Positions 16,142-25,274 are shown, counted from the first letter of the stretch. The stretch: 64,000 nucleotides of DNA from Microbacterium sp. CFH 31415 (GCF_022538185.1 NZ_JAKYXC010000014.1:1-64000); one strand, 5' to 3'. Notes: generated by a model from the letters alone, not told the origin. Translations and numbers: made by a program.

Positions 16142-16217
16142 TGGACGCGACGGCGGGAGTCGAACCCGCAGCGCATCCGGGTATGAGCCGGTGCCCGGGA
16201 CCGCCCGGATCGCCGCG
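16142..16217 (-). tRNA. Atypical tRNA-like element, CAT anticodon (Met-like)
   Basis: On the minus strand a 76-nt tRNA shape can be drawn. The acceptor stem CGCGGCG pairs with CGTCGCG (one G-U), discriminator T and encoded CCA follow. The T-arm is canonical (GCGGG, loop TTCGACT, CCCGC). The anticodon loop CTCATAC gives CAT with a 4-bp stem. The D-arm is abnormal: positions 8 and 14 are A and G instead of T and A, and the D-loop has only 4-6 bases. C1 resembles initiator tRNA. It could be a degenerate gene or a specialised variant; an ordinary elongator Met tRNA is unlikely. Confidence 0.5.
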
Positions 16218-16318
16218 ATGACCCAACGGTAGCGCGGGAGCCGGACCCCTTGGCCAAGCGTTAACCGTGGTTTCGCTTTGCGTCGGCATGTGACGAGGCC
16301 GCGGGCTGCGGCATCCGA

Positions 16319-16795
16319 TCACAACTCCGCGAGATACGCGCGAAGCTGCTCGACGACGAAGGCGTGGTCGTCGGCCTGGGGGAGGCCCGAGACGCCGACC
16401 GTGCCCACGACGCCCACGCCGGCGATGGTCAACGGGAACACCCCGCCGTGCGCCGCGTAGAGCGCGGGATCGAGCCGGGCGTCGGCGTCGAAGTCCTTGC
16501 CGGCAGCACGGAACGACTGGCCGACCCCGTACGACGACCGGCCGTAGCGGCGGGCGACCCGGGTCTTGCGCTCAAGCCAGCCGTCGTTGTCGGCGCTCGA
16601 TCCGGGCAGGGCGGTGTGGAAGACGCGGGCCTCGCCGAGGGTGATGCCGATGACGATCGGCAGGCTTGCGGTCTCGGCGGCGGCGCGCATCCGAGAGCCG
16701 AGGGCCCAAGCATCCGAGAGATCGAAGCGGGACAGGATCAGCTCACGCTCCTCGCCCTCGATCCGGTCGAGTGTGCTCTGCGCATCGTCGCTCAT
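16319..16795 (-). CDS. UPF0303/heme-degrading-domain family protein
   Basis: A 158-aa protein of the UPF0303 family (related to the HbpS/GlcG DUF336 fold). Conserved segments are SLPIVIGITLG, WLERKTRVARRYGRSS, YAAHGGVFPL and GTVGVSGLPQADDHAFVV. The biochemical role is unproven; relatives bind heme or act as chaperones. The start at 16795 matches the family length; upstream in-frame codons add an unrelated leader. Confidence 0.8.
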   Translation of the reverse strand: MSDDAQSTLDRIEGEERELILSRFDLSDAWALGSRMRAAAETASLPIVIGITLGEARVFHTALPGSSADNDGWLERKTRVARRYGRSSYGVGQSFRAAGKDFDADARLDPALYAAHGGVFPLTIAGVGVVGTVGVSGLPQADDHAFVVEQLRAYLAEL

Positions 16796-16904
16796 GCCGT
16801 CGAGCGTATCTCTCGATAAGGCACGTTCCACTGCGCAACAGGACAAGACAGGGGCCGCTGACGGCGGGTCGATTGTGCGGTCTGCTCAACCTGGGAATCC
16901 ACCG

Positions 16905-16933
16905 TTGACTTGATGTGAATTGCCACATACCTT
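16905..16933 (+). promoter_or_regulatory. Sigma-70-type promoter of the secreted subtilase gene
   Basis: TTGACT (16905-16910) and TACCTT (16928-16933) are separated by exactly 17 bp, a good housekeeping promoter. Transcription would begin near 16940, leaving a leader of about 77 nt before the TTG start. Confidence 0.6.
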
Positions 16934-17016
16934 CGCCGAAGTGCCCCGCTTCCACCCCCAGAGCGAAACGGGACCATCCACACTCCACCCCCAGTACGGA
17001 GAAAGTAGGACCCCCC

Positions 17017-20000
17017 TTGTACCGACGTGTAATGGCGGTCGCCGCTGTCGTGGCGCTGTCACTCCCCACAACCGCGGCATTCGCCGCGGCAGACGACGAT
17101 CCGTCGTCGCGGTTCGATGAAGCCCCCACCCGGGGCCCCGTGAGCGCCACCGTCGAGCCGCTCAGCGCGAACGCGAACGGCGACGTGACCGTCGTCGTCG
17201 AGCTCGCGGGCGACCCGGTCGCTGTGGTCGAGGCCGAGAAGGGCCGCGAGCTCAGCAAGTCCGAGCGCAGTGCGATCAAGAAGTCGCTCCAGAAGGTCCA
17301 GCAGCCCGTCGTGGGCGCTGTCGAGGCCGAAGGCGGCGCCGTCGAGGCCACGATGCAGTCTGCGTACAACGGCGTCCAGGCGACCATCCCGGCCGACGCG
17401 GTCGACGCGGTGGCAGCACTGCCCAACGTCGTCGGCATCCACGCCGCTCGTACGTACACGATCGACAACGCGGTCTCGGTCCCGTACCTCGGTGTGCCCC
17501 AGGTGTGGCAGAACACCGGCTACACGGGCGAGGGCATCAAGGTAGCCATCATCGACACCGGCATCGACTACACCCACGCCAACTTCGGCGGCCCGGGCAC
17601 GGTCGAGGCGTACCAGGCGGCCAACGCGGCCGAGACCGAGGCGGCCGATCCGGCGCTGTTCGGTCCGAACGCGCCGCGCATCAAGGGCGGCTGGGACTTC
17701 GTCGGCGACGACTACAACGCCAACGAGGACGGCAGCGTCCCGAAGCCCGACGCCAACCCGCTCGACTGCAACGGTCACGGCAGCCACGTCGCCGGCACCA
17801 CGGGCGGCAGCGGCGTCACCGCGGACGGCGCGACCTACACGGGCGCATACGACGAGTCCACCGCGTCGCAGCAGTGGAAGATCGGCCCCGGCGTCGCGCC
17901 CGAGGTCGACCTCTACGCCCTGCGCGTCTTCGGCTGCGACGGCTCGACCAACGTCACCACCGCCGCCATCGACTGGGCCGTCGCCAACGACATGGACGTC
18001 ATCAACATGTCGCTCGGCTCGAGCTTCGGCCGTGCCGACGACCCCGAGGCCGTCGCTGCCGCCAACGCCATCGGCGCGGGCGTCGTCGTCGTCGCCTCGG
18101 CCGGCAACTCCGGACCGGCTCCGTACATCGCGGGCTCGCCCGGCAACGGCGAGGGCGTCATCTCGGTCGCCGCGGTGGACAGCACCGCGAGCTTCCCGGG
18201 TGCCACAGTCACGGTGAACGGCGTCGCCGTCTCGGCGATCAACGCCAACGGCGCCGACCTGGCGGGTCTGCCCGGCATGACGGTCGTGCGACTGGTCGAC
18301 AACCCGGCCACGGCCGAGAACGAGGCGCTCGGCTGCTCGGTCGCGGCGTACACCAGCAACGGCGTCGCGCCGGGGCTCAACCAGCTCGCCGTCTCGGAGC
18401 GAGGCACGTGTGCCCGCGCGGCGCGGCCGATCTTCGCGGAGCAGGCCGGCGCGGCCGCCGCCCTCATGGTGAACAACACGAACGACTACCCGCCGTTCGA
18501 AGGCGTCATCACCGAGAACCCCGACAACGGCGACCCGTTCAACGTCACGATCCCGTTCCTCGGCGTCCGCATGTCCGACGGACCGAAGTTCGTGTCGGGT
18601 GCGGCGGCGACCATCGCCGCAGCCGACCTGGCGAACCCCTCGTTCCGCGGCTACGCGTCGTTCTCGTCGAACGGCCCGCGCAGCGGTGACAGCGGTGTGG
18701 CCGTGGATGTCGCGGCTCCGGGTGTCTCGATCGTCTCGACGGGCGTGGGCACGGGCAACGGCCCGGCCACGATCTCGGGCACGTCGATGGCTGCTCCGCA
18801 CGTCGCGGGCGTCGCGGCGCTCGCCGTCCAGGCCCACCCGGGCTGGAAGGCCGGCGAGGTCTCCGCTGCAGTCGTGTCGTCGGCCGATCCCGAGAAGGTC
18901 GCGGGCCAGCAGATGACCCGCGGCGGGGTCGGACTCGTCGACGCCGCACAGGCCGTCGCGACGAAGGTCACGGCGACCGGCGACGCGTTCCGCACCGACA
19001 GCGGCTGGCTCCGTGAGACGGCGCTCAACTTCGGGTTCCAGGAGTCGTGGCTCGGGTTCGCGGGGCTGAAGACGATCACCATCACGAACCACGGCGACAC
19101 GGCGGTCACCTACAAGGTGAGCTCCGCCCCGTCGGCGCAGTCCGAGAAGGCGACGCTCACGTTCAACCGCAGCTCGGTGAAGGTTCCCGCCAAGGGCAAG
19201 GCGACGGTCATCGTCGCTCTCACCGCGCGCGCTGACGCGGTCGGTTCGTCGACGGTGGACCCGTTCGCCCAGTACGAGTTCTCGGGCGACGTCGTCCTCA
19301 CGTCGGACTCCTCGGCGCTGCGCGTGCCGTACCTGATGGTTCCGCGTGCCGACAGCCGCGTCGCGTCGAAGACCGGCGCCCTGTTCGGCAAGAAGGAGAA
19401 GGTGGCCGACGCCGGCAAGAAGGTGAAGCTGACCAACACGATCGGCGCCCAGACCGCCGGAGCCGACTTCTTCACGTGGGGTCTGAGCGACCCCAAGGAC
19501 GTGTCGAAGAAGCTCAACGACACCGGCATGGATCTCGCGTCCGCGGGCGTGCAGTCGTTCCCGCAGTCCGACGGAGACCACGTGCTCGTGTTCGCGGTGA
19601 ACACGCACTCGCGCTGGTCCAACGTGTCGAGCAACGAGTTCGACGTGGTGATCGACCGCAACGGCGACGGGAACCCCGAGGCGATCGTGTTCTCGGCCGA
19701 CTCCGGTCTGGTGCGCACGGGCTCGGTCAGCGGGCGCTCCGAGGTGTTCATCAGCACGCCTCAGGGGCTGCTGGCTGCGGGCTTCTACGCGACGGCGCCG
19801 ACCGACAGCAGCACGATCATGCTGCCGGTGTGGGCGAGCGATCTGGGGCTCACCGAAGCCGCCGGCTCGTTCGACTACACGGTCGCGAGCTACTCGATCA
19901 CCGACACGGCCCTCTTCGACGAGATCGAGGGTGTCGCGAAGTACAACCCGTGGTCGCCGGCGCTCGAGAACGGCCAGTACGCCGAGGTGCCGCGCAACGG

Positions 20001-20127
20001 CACGGTCACGGTCGATGTCGCCGTCGACGGTGACGCGTACGCGACGCAGAAGCCGCTCGGTGTGATGGCGGTCGTGCTCGACAACAAGTCGGGTACGAGC
20101 GAGACGGTCCTCGTCAAGACGAAGTAG
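17017..20127 (+). CDS. Secreted S8-family serine protease (subtilase)
   Basis: A 1036-aa exported subtilisin-like protease. Signal peptide about residues 1-24 (RR, hydrophobic core, cleavage near AFA-A). An I9-type propeptide follows (about 30-150). Catalytic residues are Asp180 (IIDTG), His254 (GHGSHVAG) and Ser590 (GTSMAAPHVAG). A PA-domain-like insertion lies about 400-530, and an Fn3-like C-terminal half follows. No sortase or membrane anchor is seen. TTG 17017 is preferred because AGGA lies 7 bp upstream and the signal peptide is then complete; ATG 17032 is the alternative. A promoter at 16905 and a strong terminator at 20142 make it a single-gene unit. Confidence 0.9.
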   Translation: MYRRVMAVAAVVALSLPTTAAFAAADDDPSSRFDEAPTRGPVSATVEPLSANANGDVTVVVELAGDPVAVVEAEKGRELSKSERSAIKKSLQKVQQPVVGAVEAEGGAVEATMQSAYNGVQATIPADAVDAVAALPNVVGIHAARTYTIDNAVSVPYLGVPQVWQNTGYTGEGIKVAIIDTGIDYTHANFGGPGTVEAYQAANAAETEAADPALFGPNAPRIKGGWDFVGDDYNANEDGSVPKPDANPLDCNGHGSHVAGTTGGSGVTADGATYTGAYDESTASQQWKIGPGVAPEVDLYALRVFGCDGSTNVTTAAIDWAVANDMDVINMSLGSSFGRADDPEAVAAANAIGAGVVVVASAGNSGPAPYIAGSPGNGEGVISVAAVDSTASFPGATVTVNGVAVSAINANGADLAGLPGMTVVRLVDNPATAENEALGCSVAAYTSNGVAPGLNQLAVSERGTCARAARPIFAEQAGAAAALMVNNTNDYPPFEGVITENPDNGDPFNVTIPFLGVRMSDGPKFVSGAAATIAAADLANPSFRGYASFSSNGPRSGDSGVAVDVAAPGVSIVSTGVGTGNGPATISGTSMAAPHVAGVAALAVQAHPGWKAGEVSAAVVSSADPEKVAGQQMTRGGVGLVDAAQAVATKVTATGDAFRTDSGWLRETALNFGFQESWLGFAGLKTITITNHGDTAVTYKVSSAPSAQSEKATLTFNRSSVKVPAKGKATVIVALTARADAVGSSTVDPFAQYEFSGDVVLTSDSSALRVPYLMVPRADSRVASKTGALFGKKEKVADAGKKVKLTNTIGAQTAGADFFTWGLSDPKDVSKKLNDTGMDLASAGVQSFPQSDGDHVLVFAVNTHSRWSNVSSNEFDVVIDRNGDGNPEAIVFSADSGLVRTGSVSGRSEVFISTPQGLLAAGFYATAPTDSSTIMLPVWASDLGLTEAAGSFDYTVASYSITDTALFDEIEGVAKYNPWSPALENGQYAEVPRNGTVTVDVAVDGDAYATQKPLGVMAVVLDNKSGTSETVLVKTK

Positions 20128-20141
20128 CCGTTCGCAGTCGC

Positions 20142-20179
20142 ACGAGGGCGGCACTCCCGAAAGGGGGTGCCGCCCTCGT
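20142..20179. terminator. Hairpin terminator after the subtilase gene
   Basis: A 17-bp stem with one G-T pair and a GAAA tetraloop starts 15 bp after the stop codon. It lies between convergent genes and could serve both. Confidence 0.8.
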
Positions 20180-20208
20180 CGTCTGATTGAGCCGAGCGGA
20201 TGCTGCGC

Positions 20209-20616
20209 TCAGGCCTCGCAGAGCACGGGTGCGTCGCCGCGGCCGAAGCGGTAGTCGTAACTCACCCCGTCGACCTCGACGAGGACGCGCATGCCGTCGA
20301 CGACGGCCTGGGTGTACGACATGCCGGGTTTGGGGCAGCCGAGCGCGCCGTTCGGCCACGTCACAGACTCAGCGCTCACCAGCACCGGCTCGCCTGCCAC
20401 CCCCCGCTCCGCGAGGTCGGCGACGATGGCATCCCACTGCGCCGGCGACACCGCGGCAGGGGTGCCGGACGGGCCGATCGGGCCGGGCGTGGTGGTCGCG
20501 AACGGCGGGCGGCTCGATGAGGGGGTGGTGGGGTCGGTCATGGGTCCTCCGGTGGCGCAGGCGGTGAGCAGGAGCAGGAGCACCGCTCCGGCGCCCGCGA
20601 GGATGGATCGGCGCAT
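20209..20616 (-). CDS. Putative lipoprotein of unknown function
   Basis: A 135-aa exported protein. The signal MRRSILAGAGAVLLLLLTAC carries a lipobox (LTAC), then a Ser/Thr/Pro linker and a small domain with AESVTWPNGALGCPKPGMSY and VDGVSYDYRFG, a pattern seen in actinobacterial lipoproteins of unknown role. Two cysteines besides the lipid-bearing one are present. Start 20616 has AAGGAG at proper spacing. Confidence 0.78.
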   Translation of the reverse strand: MRRSILAGAGAVLLLLLTACATGGPMTDPTTPSSSRPPFATTTPGPIGPSGTPAAVSPAQWDAIVADLAERGVAGEPVLVSAESVTWPNGALGCPKPGMSYTQAVVDGMRVLVEVDGVSYDYRFGRGDAPVLCEA

Positions 20617-20699
20617 GTCACTCCTTCGGTCGTCGGCGCCAGCGTAGGTGCGCGTCCTGCGAACAGGCTGTGCCGGAAGCCGCCCCGAACATCGGGACC

Positions 20700-20815
20700 G
20701 CTCGCCCGTCACGAAATGCCGCCACGCGTGGCCCTCTGTGACAGGCGAGCAGGACGACGGCTGGCTCCCCTGTCACGAAATGCCGCCGCGGGCGGCGCGA
20801 TGTGACAGGCGAGCA
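20700..20815. repeat. Pair of 44-bp intergenic repeats with hairpin potential
   Basis: Units at 20708-20751 and 20772-20815 share GTCACGAAATGCCGCC at the left end and GTGACAGGCGAGCA at the right end. Each is also an inverted repeat: GTCAC pairs with GTGAC, and in the first unit the arms extend to 13 bases (20700-20712 with 20738-20750, one mismatch). The arrangement resembles REP-type palindromic elements. It fills most of the 211-bp gap between the lipoprotein and WYL genes. Confidence 0.7.
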
Positions 20816-20827
20816 GCGACCGGCCCA

Positions 20828-21844
20828 TCAGCCGTAGGGCGGCGTGTGCGGGCGTGACGCGCCCCGGGGCGGAGGCGGAGGCGCGTCGATCGCGCGCAGC
20901 ATCCGCTCCAGCGACTCCCGCAGTTCGGATCGACCGGGCTCCTGCAGGTCGGTCGTGTACTCGACGCCCGTCGGGATCCACATCAGCCCGTACATCGTCT
21001 CGCGCCAGTCGGCACCGCCGACGGGCCACCGGGTCCTGGTGTCATCCTCGGCCTCGGCGCCCTGGCCCCATTGCCCGAAGTACTCGCGCATCACGTCGAG
21101 CGGCAGCTCCATGACGGCATCCGCTTCCACCTTCTGCCGCACCCACGACCGCGCGACGACGATGAATTCCTCGATCTGCTCGGGTGTGAGCGGCCGCGGC
21201 TCGAACAGCACGCGCGTGTGCTCGACCTCGGCCAGGCGATCGACGCGGAACGTGCGCCAGTCGTCCTTCTCGAGGTCCCAGCACAGCAGGTACCAGTGGC
21301 GGTCCGCCGGGGCGAGCGCGTGCGGCTCGACACGGCGCCGCGTGACCTCGCCCGACGCGGCCGTGTAGGTGAATCGCACCCGCTCGTGGTCGCGGGATGC
21401 GAGTGCGAGTTCGCCGAGCACGTCGCTCGACACCGCGGCGCCGGCGTTGAGTCCTGCAGGCTGCACCGTCTCGGCGAGTGCGTTCACCCGTCGCCGCAAC
21501 GGTGCGGGCAGCACCTGCTCGAGCTTCGCGAGGGCGGTGATGGTCGTCTCGGGACCGGAGACGAGGCGCTGGGATGCCGCGACCCGCAGCCCGATCGCCA
21601 TCGCGACCGCCTCTTCATCCGTGAGCAGCAGAGGAGGGACCGCGCTTCCCGCTTCGAGGCGGTAGCCGCCCGCGGCGCCCGGCGACGACTCGATGCGGTA
21701 CCCCAGGTCGCGCAGGCGCTCGACGTCGCGGCGGACCGTGCGCTCGGTGACGCCGAGGCGCTCGGCGAGCTCGGAACCCGGCCAGTGGCGGTGGGTCTGG
21801 AGCAGGTTGAGCAGCGAGAGAGCTCGCGTGGTCGTGTCGGACAT
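20828..21844 (-). CDS. HTH/WYL-domain transcriptional regulator
   Basis: A 338-aa DeoR/YafY-type regulator. The N-terminal winged helix (about 1-65) contains GVTERTVRRDVERLRDLGY; the WYL ligand domain (about 140-215) includes the triad in RHWYLLCWDLE; a WCX-like C-terminal region follows, ending in a Pro-rich tail. It is divergent from the DrrAB-like exporter, 62 bp away, with a dyad between, so it likely regulates that exporter in response to a ligand. Confidence 0.87.
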   Translation of the reverse strand: MSDTTTRALSLLNLLQTHRHWPGSELAERLGVTERTVRRDVERLRDLGYRIESSPGAAGGYRLEAGSAVPPLLLTDEEAVAMAIGLRVAASQRLVSGPETTITALAKLEQVLPAPLRRRVNALAETVQPAGLNAGAAVSSDVLGELALASRDHERVRFTYTAASGEVTRRRVEPHALAPADRHWYLLCWDLEKDDWRTFRVDRLAEVEHTRVLFEPRPLTPEQIEEFIVVARSWVRQKVEADAVMELPLDVMREYFGQWGQGAEAEDDTRTRWPVGGADWRETMYGLMWIPTGVEYTTDLQEPGRSELRESLERMLRAIDAPPPPPRGASRPHTPPYG

Positions 21845-21866
21845 GTCCTCAACTTTGCCCTATGAC

Positions 21867-21885
21867 GCGGACAGGATCCGTCCGC
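21867..21885. promoter_or_regulatory. Operator-like dyad between WYL regulator and ABC exporter
   Basis: Perfect arms GCGGAC and GTCCGC with 7 bp between lie in the centre of the 62-bp divergent intergenic region. Position suggests the WYL regulator binding site for both genes. Confidence 0.5.
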
Positions 21886-21906
21886 AATGGTTTCTACCCT
21901 TGCTGC

Positions 21907-22986
21907 ATGACGAATGAACCGATCATCGAAGCGCGGGGCCTCACCAAGCGCTTCGCCGTCAAGAAGAAGACCGTCGAGGCGGTCACCGACCTCACTTTCC
22001 AGGTCGCGCGCGGCGAGCTCGTGGCGTTCCTGGGACCCAATGGCGCGGGCAAATCGACCAGCCTGCGCATGCTCACGACCCTCATCCCTCCGACCGACGG
22101 CACGGCGCGGGTCGTCGGCTTCGACATCCTGAAGCAGCCGGCCGATGTGCGGGCACGCATCGGCTACGTCGGTCAGCTGACCAGCGGCAGCTTCTCGCAG
22201 CGGGCCCACGACGAGCTGCTGAGTCAGGGTGCGTTCTACGGCATGTCGAAGCCGGCGAGCCGTGCCCGGGCCGACGAGCTGATCGAGTCCCTCGATCTCT
22301 CCGGGTTCGCGAACCGATCGGTGCAGCAGCTGTCGGGCGGGCAGAAGCGACGCCTCGACGTCGCACTCGGGCTGATGCACGCGCCGCCGCTCATCTTCCT
22401 CGATGAGCCGTCGACGGGCCTCGACCCGCAGAGCCGCGCCAACCTGTGGCAGCACATCCTCGACCTGCGCGTGAAGTACGGCACGACCGTGTTCCTCACC
22501 ACGCACTACCTCGAGGAGGCCGACCGTTATGCCGAGCGTGTCATGGTCATGGACAAGGGGCGGGTCATCGCCGATGACACCGCTGCCGCGCTGAAGGCGA
22601 ACCTGGCCGGTGACCTGCTGACGTTCGGCTTCGGCAGCGAAGCGGATGCGGCGGCCGCCGTCGGGGTCATCCAGCGGCTGACCGACCGTGAGGTGCGCCC
22701 CGAGGGCGCGGACGTGATCCTCACGGCGCCCGACGGCGACTCGCTGCTGCCGACCGCGGTGCGTGCGCTCGACACCGCGGGCATCAAGGTGCAGCGGGCG
22801 ACCGGCGTTCCGCCGACGCTCGACGACGTGTTCCTCGCCCTGACCGGACGCACGCTGCGCGAGGCCGGCGAGGGTGATGCGGAGGAGACAGAGGAGAACA
22901 CGGATGCCTCGGCCGAGGCATCCGGATCGAGTGCCGCCGCAGGCGGCGGATCGGAATCATCCGTCATGGAAGGAGTCCAGCGATGA
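21907..22986 (+). CDS. DrrA-like ABC exporter ATP-binding protein
   Basis: A 359-aa ATPase of the daunorubicin-resistance/ABC-2 exporter class. Walker A GPNGAGKST, signature LSGGQKRRLD, Walker B LIFLDEPSTGLDP and switch histidine TTHYLEE are intact. A DrrA-type C-terminal domain is followed by a Glu/Ser/Ala-rich tail. ATG 21907 begins within the divergent promoter region and has no obvious ribosome site, so the mRNA may be leaderless. It overlaps the permease gene by ATGA. Confidence 0.88.
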   Translation: MTNEPIIEARGLTKRFAVKKKTVEAVTDLTFQVARGELVAFLGPNGAGKSTSLRMLTTLIPPTDGTARVVGFDILKQPADVRARIGYVGQLTSGSFSQRAHDELLSQGAFYGMSKPASRARADELIESLDLSGFANRSVQQLSGGQKRRLDVALGLMHAPPLIFLDEPSTGLDPQSRANLWQHILDLRVKYGTTVFLTTHYLEEADRYAERVMVMDKGRVIADDTAAALKANLAGDLLTFGFGSEADAAAAVGVIQRLTDREVRPEGADVILTAPDGDSLLPTAVRALDTAGIKVQRATGVPPTLDDVFLALTGRTLREAGEGDAEETEENTDASAEASGSSAAAGGGSESSVMEGVQR

Positions 22987-23774
22987 CCGCGACCGAGATC
23001 CGGCCCGACACGGCCGTGCGCGCGAACCCCGCCCGCGACACCTGGAACGTGCTGACCCGTGAGCTGAAGCCCGTTGTGCGCGACCCGTTCACGCTGATCT
23101 TCAGCCTGGTGCAGCCCCTTGTGTTCCTCGGGCTCTTCGCACCGCTGCTGATCGGCTCGTCGGGCGCGCCGGTGGGGGAGACCCTGCAGTGGTTCGTGCC
23201 CGGTGTGCTCGTGATGATCGTGCTGTTCGGCACGGGCGCGACGGGCTCGAACCTGCAGTACGAGATGATGACGGGCTCTCACGAGCGCACGCTCGTCGCC
23301 CCGCTCGCGCGGTCGTCGCTGCTGGTGGGCCGGGCGCTCAAGGAGATCGCTCCGATCGTGGTACAGGCGCTCATCATCGTGCTGATCGCGTGGCCGTTCG
23401 GCTTCACCATCAACGTCCCCGGGCTCGTCATCGGTCTCGCGCTGCTCGCTGTGTTCGGCGTCGGGCTCGGCTCGCTGTCGTACACGCTCGCGCTGAAGAC
23501 CAAGGACCGCGAGTGGCTGTTCTGGGGCGTGCAGCAGACGCTGATCTTCCCGTTGCTGATCCTGTCGGGCATGCTGCTGCCGCTCGACGACGGCCCGGGG
23601 TGGATGAAGGCTGTCTCGACCGTCAACCCCGTGAACTGGGTGGTGCAGGCCGAGCGCGCGCTGTTCGCCGGCGACCTCGGGGCGGTCGAGGTGCTGTGGG
23701 GCTGGGTCGCCGCGCTGGTGCTCGCCGCGCTCGGCCTGTGGGCCGGCATCCGGGCGATGCGCAAGAGCAGCTGA
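22983..23774 (+). CDS. DrrB-like ABC-2 type permease
   Basis: A 263-aa membrane protein with about six helices. The segments PVVRDPFTLIFSLVQPLVFL near the N-terminus and the ABC-2 motif region around GSNLQYEMMTGSHERTL match drug-exporter permeases. GGAAGGA upstream and the 4-bp overlap couple it to the ATPase. It probably exports a hydrophobic compound; the substrate is unknown. Confidence 0.87.
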   Translation: MTATEIRPDTAVRANPARDTWNVLTRELKPVVRDPFTLIFSLVQPLVFLGLFAPLLIGSSGAPVGETLQWFVPGVLVMIVLFGTGATGSNLQYEMMTGSHERTLVAPLARSSLLVGRALKEIAPIVVQALIIVLIAWPFGFTINVPGLVIGLALLAVFGVGLGSLSYTLALKTKDREWLFWGVQQTLIFPLLILSGMLLPLDDGPGWMKAVSTVNPVNWVVQAERALFAGDLGAVEVLWGWVAALVLAALGLWAGIRAMRKSS

Positions 23775-23802
23775 ACCCGGTCCCCGGACCATCCGCGGGC
23801 GC

Positions 23803-23859
23803 CGAGTTGCCAGTCCTGGAGAGAACGCGCGAGCGAAACCCACCCGGACTGGCAACTCG
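23803..23859. repeat. Long hairpin element between permease and cyclase genes
   Basis: Perfect 14-bp arms CGAGTTGCCAGTCC (23803-23816) and GGACTGGCAACTCG (23846-23859) are separated by 29 bp between two convergent genes. It may be a bidirectional terminator, but the long loop and lack of a U-run also fit a palindromic repeat element. Confidence 0.6.
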
Positions 23860-23882
23860 CCCGTGGATGCCGGGCGCCCGGC

Positions 23883-25274
23883 TCAGACCGGGAGTGCTGA
23901 GCCCCCAGGGGCCGACGTGAGATCCGTCTGTGCGACGGAGACACGATCGCCGCCGGCCATCTTCGCCTCGTACATCGCATGATCGGCCGCGCGGATGAGC
24001 TGGTCCATGACGGCGGCGCCGTCGTTGCCGACGGTGACCACGCCGATGCTCGCGGTGATGGTGAGCTCGGAGGGCAGTTCGCCGTACGGCTCGGCGATCG
24101 CGGCGCGGATGCGCTCGGCGAGGGCGACGGCATCGCCGGCCCCGTCCACCGCAGCGACGGCGATGAACTCGTCCCCGCCGAAGCGTCCGACGACGTCCGA
24201 CTGTCGCGTGACGTCGCGCAGCCGTTGCCCGGTCTCACGGAGGAGAGCGTCTCCGGCGGCGTGCCCGAGGAGATCGTTCACCGCCTTGAAGCCGTCGAGG
24301 TCGATGAAGATGACGGTCAGCGCCGACTCCGCGTGGAAGAGCGTGCGCACGACGTCCTCCTCGATCAGACGCCGATTCGGAAGCCCGGTGACTTCGTCGT
24401 GCATCGCTGCGCGGCGCAGAGTGTCTTCCAGGCGGATCCGGGCGATCGCCTGGGCCGCTTGATTCGAGAGCGCGTCGGCCAGTGGGACGGCCTCTTCATC
24501 GAACTCGCGTGGATGGTCGAAGAAGCAGACCATGGAGCCGACCGCGTCACCGTGGGAATGCATCGGCGAGGCGATCGCGGCGTGCACTCCGCCGGCGTGG
24601 AAGACCTCGCTCATGCCGGGCACGTAGGAGTCCGCTTCGTCAGGCGAGCGTACGATCAGCACCTCGCCGCCGAGCATCGTGACGGTGCCGGTCGGACGAA
24701 GGCCTTCCGGCCAGTGAGCGGCGAGCGGATTCGTCCCGGCCGCCTGGAACACTCCGTCTGGTCCGCTGATGTGCACGCTGACGGCGCTCGCGGCGAACGC
24801 TCGCTGCGCCACGTCGACCAGCAGCTCGGCGGCATCGAGCTCCGATCTCACGTTGCCGAACCCGACCGCCGCGTTGAGCAGGATCTGCAGTCGATGCCGG
24901 CCGCGCTCGGTCTTCGCTTCCGCGCCCCGGAATCCGAGGTTGAACGCCGAGCGCGTCGAGACGTCGTAGATCGCGATCCGTTCCACGCCGGACTCGATCT
25001 TTCCGAGAGAGCCGACGACGACGGGGCGCACGACCCCTGACACACCGTGCAGAGTGGCATCGGTGGGACGCTGGCCGCCGGAGCCGGAGAACGGCATCCG
25101 CAGCGTGAGGACTGCTCCGAGGGGATGCCCGACGACCTCGTCGCGGTCGCAGTTGAGCCACTCCAGAACCTGGGAGTCAGCGTCCACGATCATCGAGTCC
25201 TGATCCACGGCGATCTGACCGCAAGTCGCGAGGCCGAGTGTGCCGCCGTTCACGAGAGCCTCCGGCTTCTGCAC
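23883..25274 (-). CDS. PAS-GAF-GGDEF diguanylate cyclase
   Basis: A 463-aa soluble protein with the same architecture as the two cyclases at 9.5-13.1 kb: PAS-like region (about 1-120), GAF-like region (about 140-280), GGDEF domain (about 290-450). FGGDEF (366-370), IDLDGFKAVND and the I-site RQSD are intact. It is divergent from a MarR regulator; the 154-bp gap holds an operator-like sequence. No partner hydrolase is next to it. Confidence 0.87.
   Translation of the reverse strand: MQKPEALVNGGTLGLATCGQIAVDQDSMIVDADSQVLEWLNCDRDEVVGHPLGAVLTLRMPFSGSGGQRPTDATLHGVSGVVRPVVVGSLGKIESGVERIAIYDVSTRSAFNLGFRGAEAKTERGRHRLQILLNAAVGFGNVRSELDAAELLVDVAQRAFAASAVSVHISGPDGVFQAAGTNPLAAHWPEGLRPTGTVTMLGGEVLIVRSPDEADSYVPGMSEVFHAGGVHAAIASPMHSHGDAVGSMVCFFDHPREFDEEAVPLADALSNQAAQAIARIRLEDTLRRAAMHDEVTGLPNRRLIEEDVVRTLFHAESALTVIFIDLDGFKAVNDLLGHAAGDALLRETGQRLRDVTRQSDVVGRFGGDEFIAVAAVDGAGDAVALAERIRAAIAEPYGELPSELTITASIGVVTVGNDGAAVMDQLIRAADHAMYEAKMAGGDRVSVAQTDLTSAPGGSALPV

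Noticed and set aside
17059..20154. A 1031-codon open frame antisense to the subtilase gene
   Set aside because: It is the high-GC mirror of a well-supported gene: Arg/Asp/His/Val-rich, no domain, no ribosome site.
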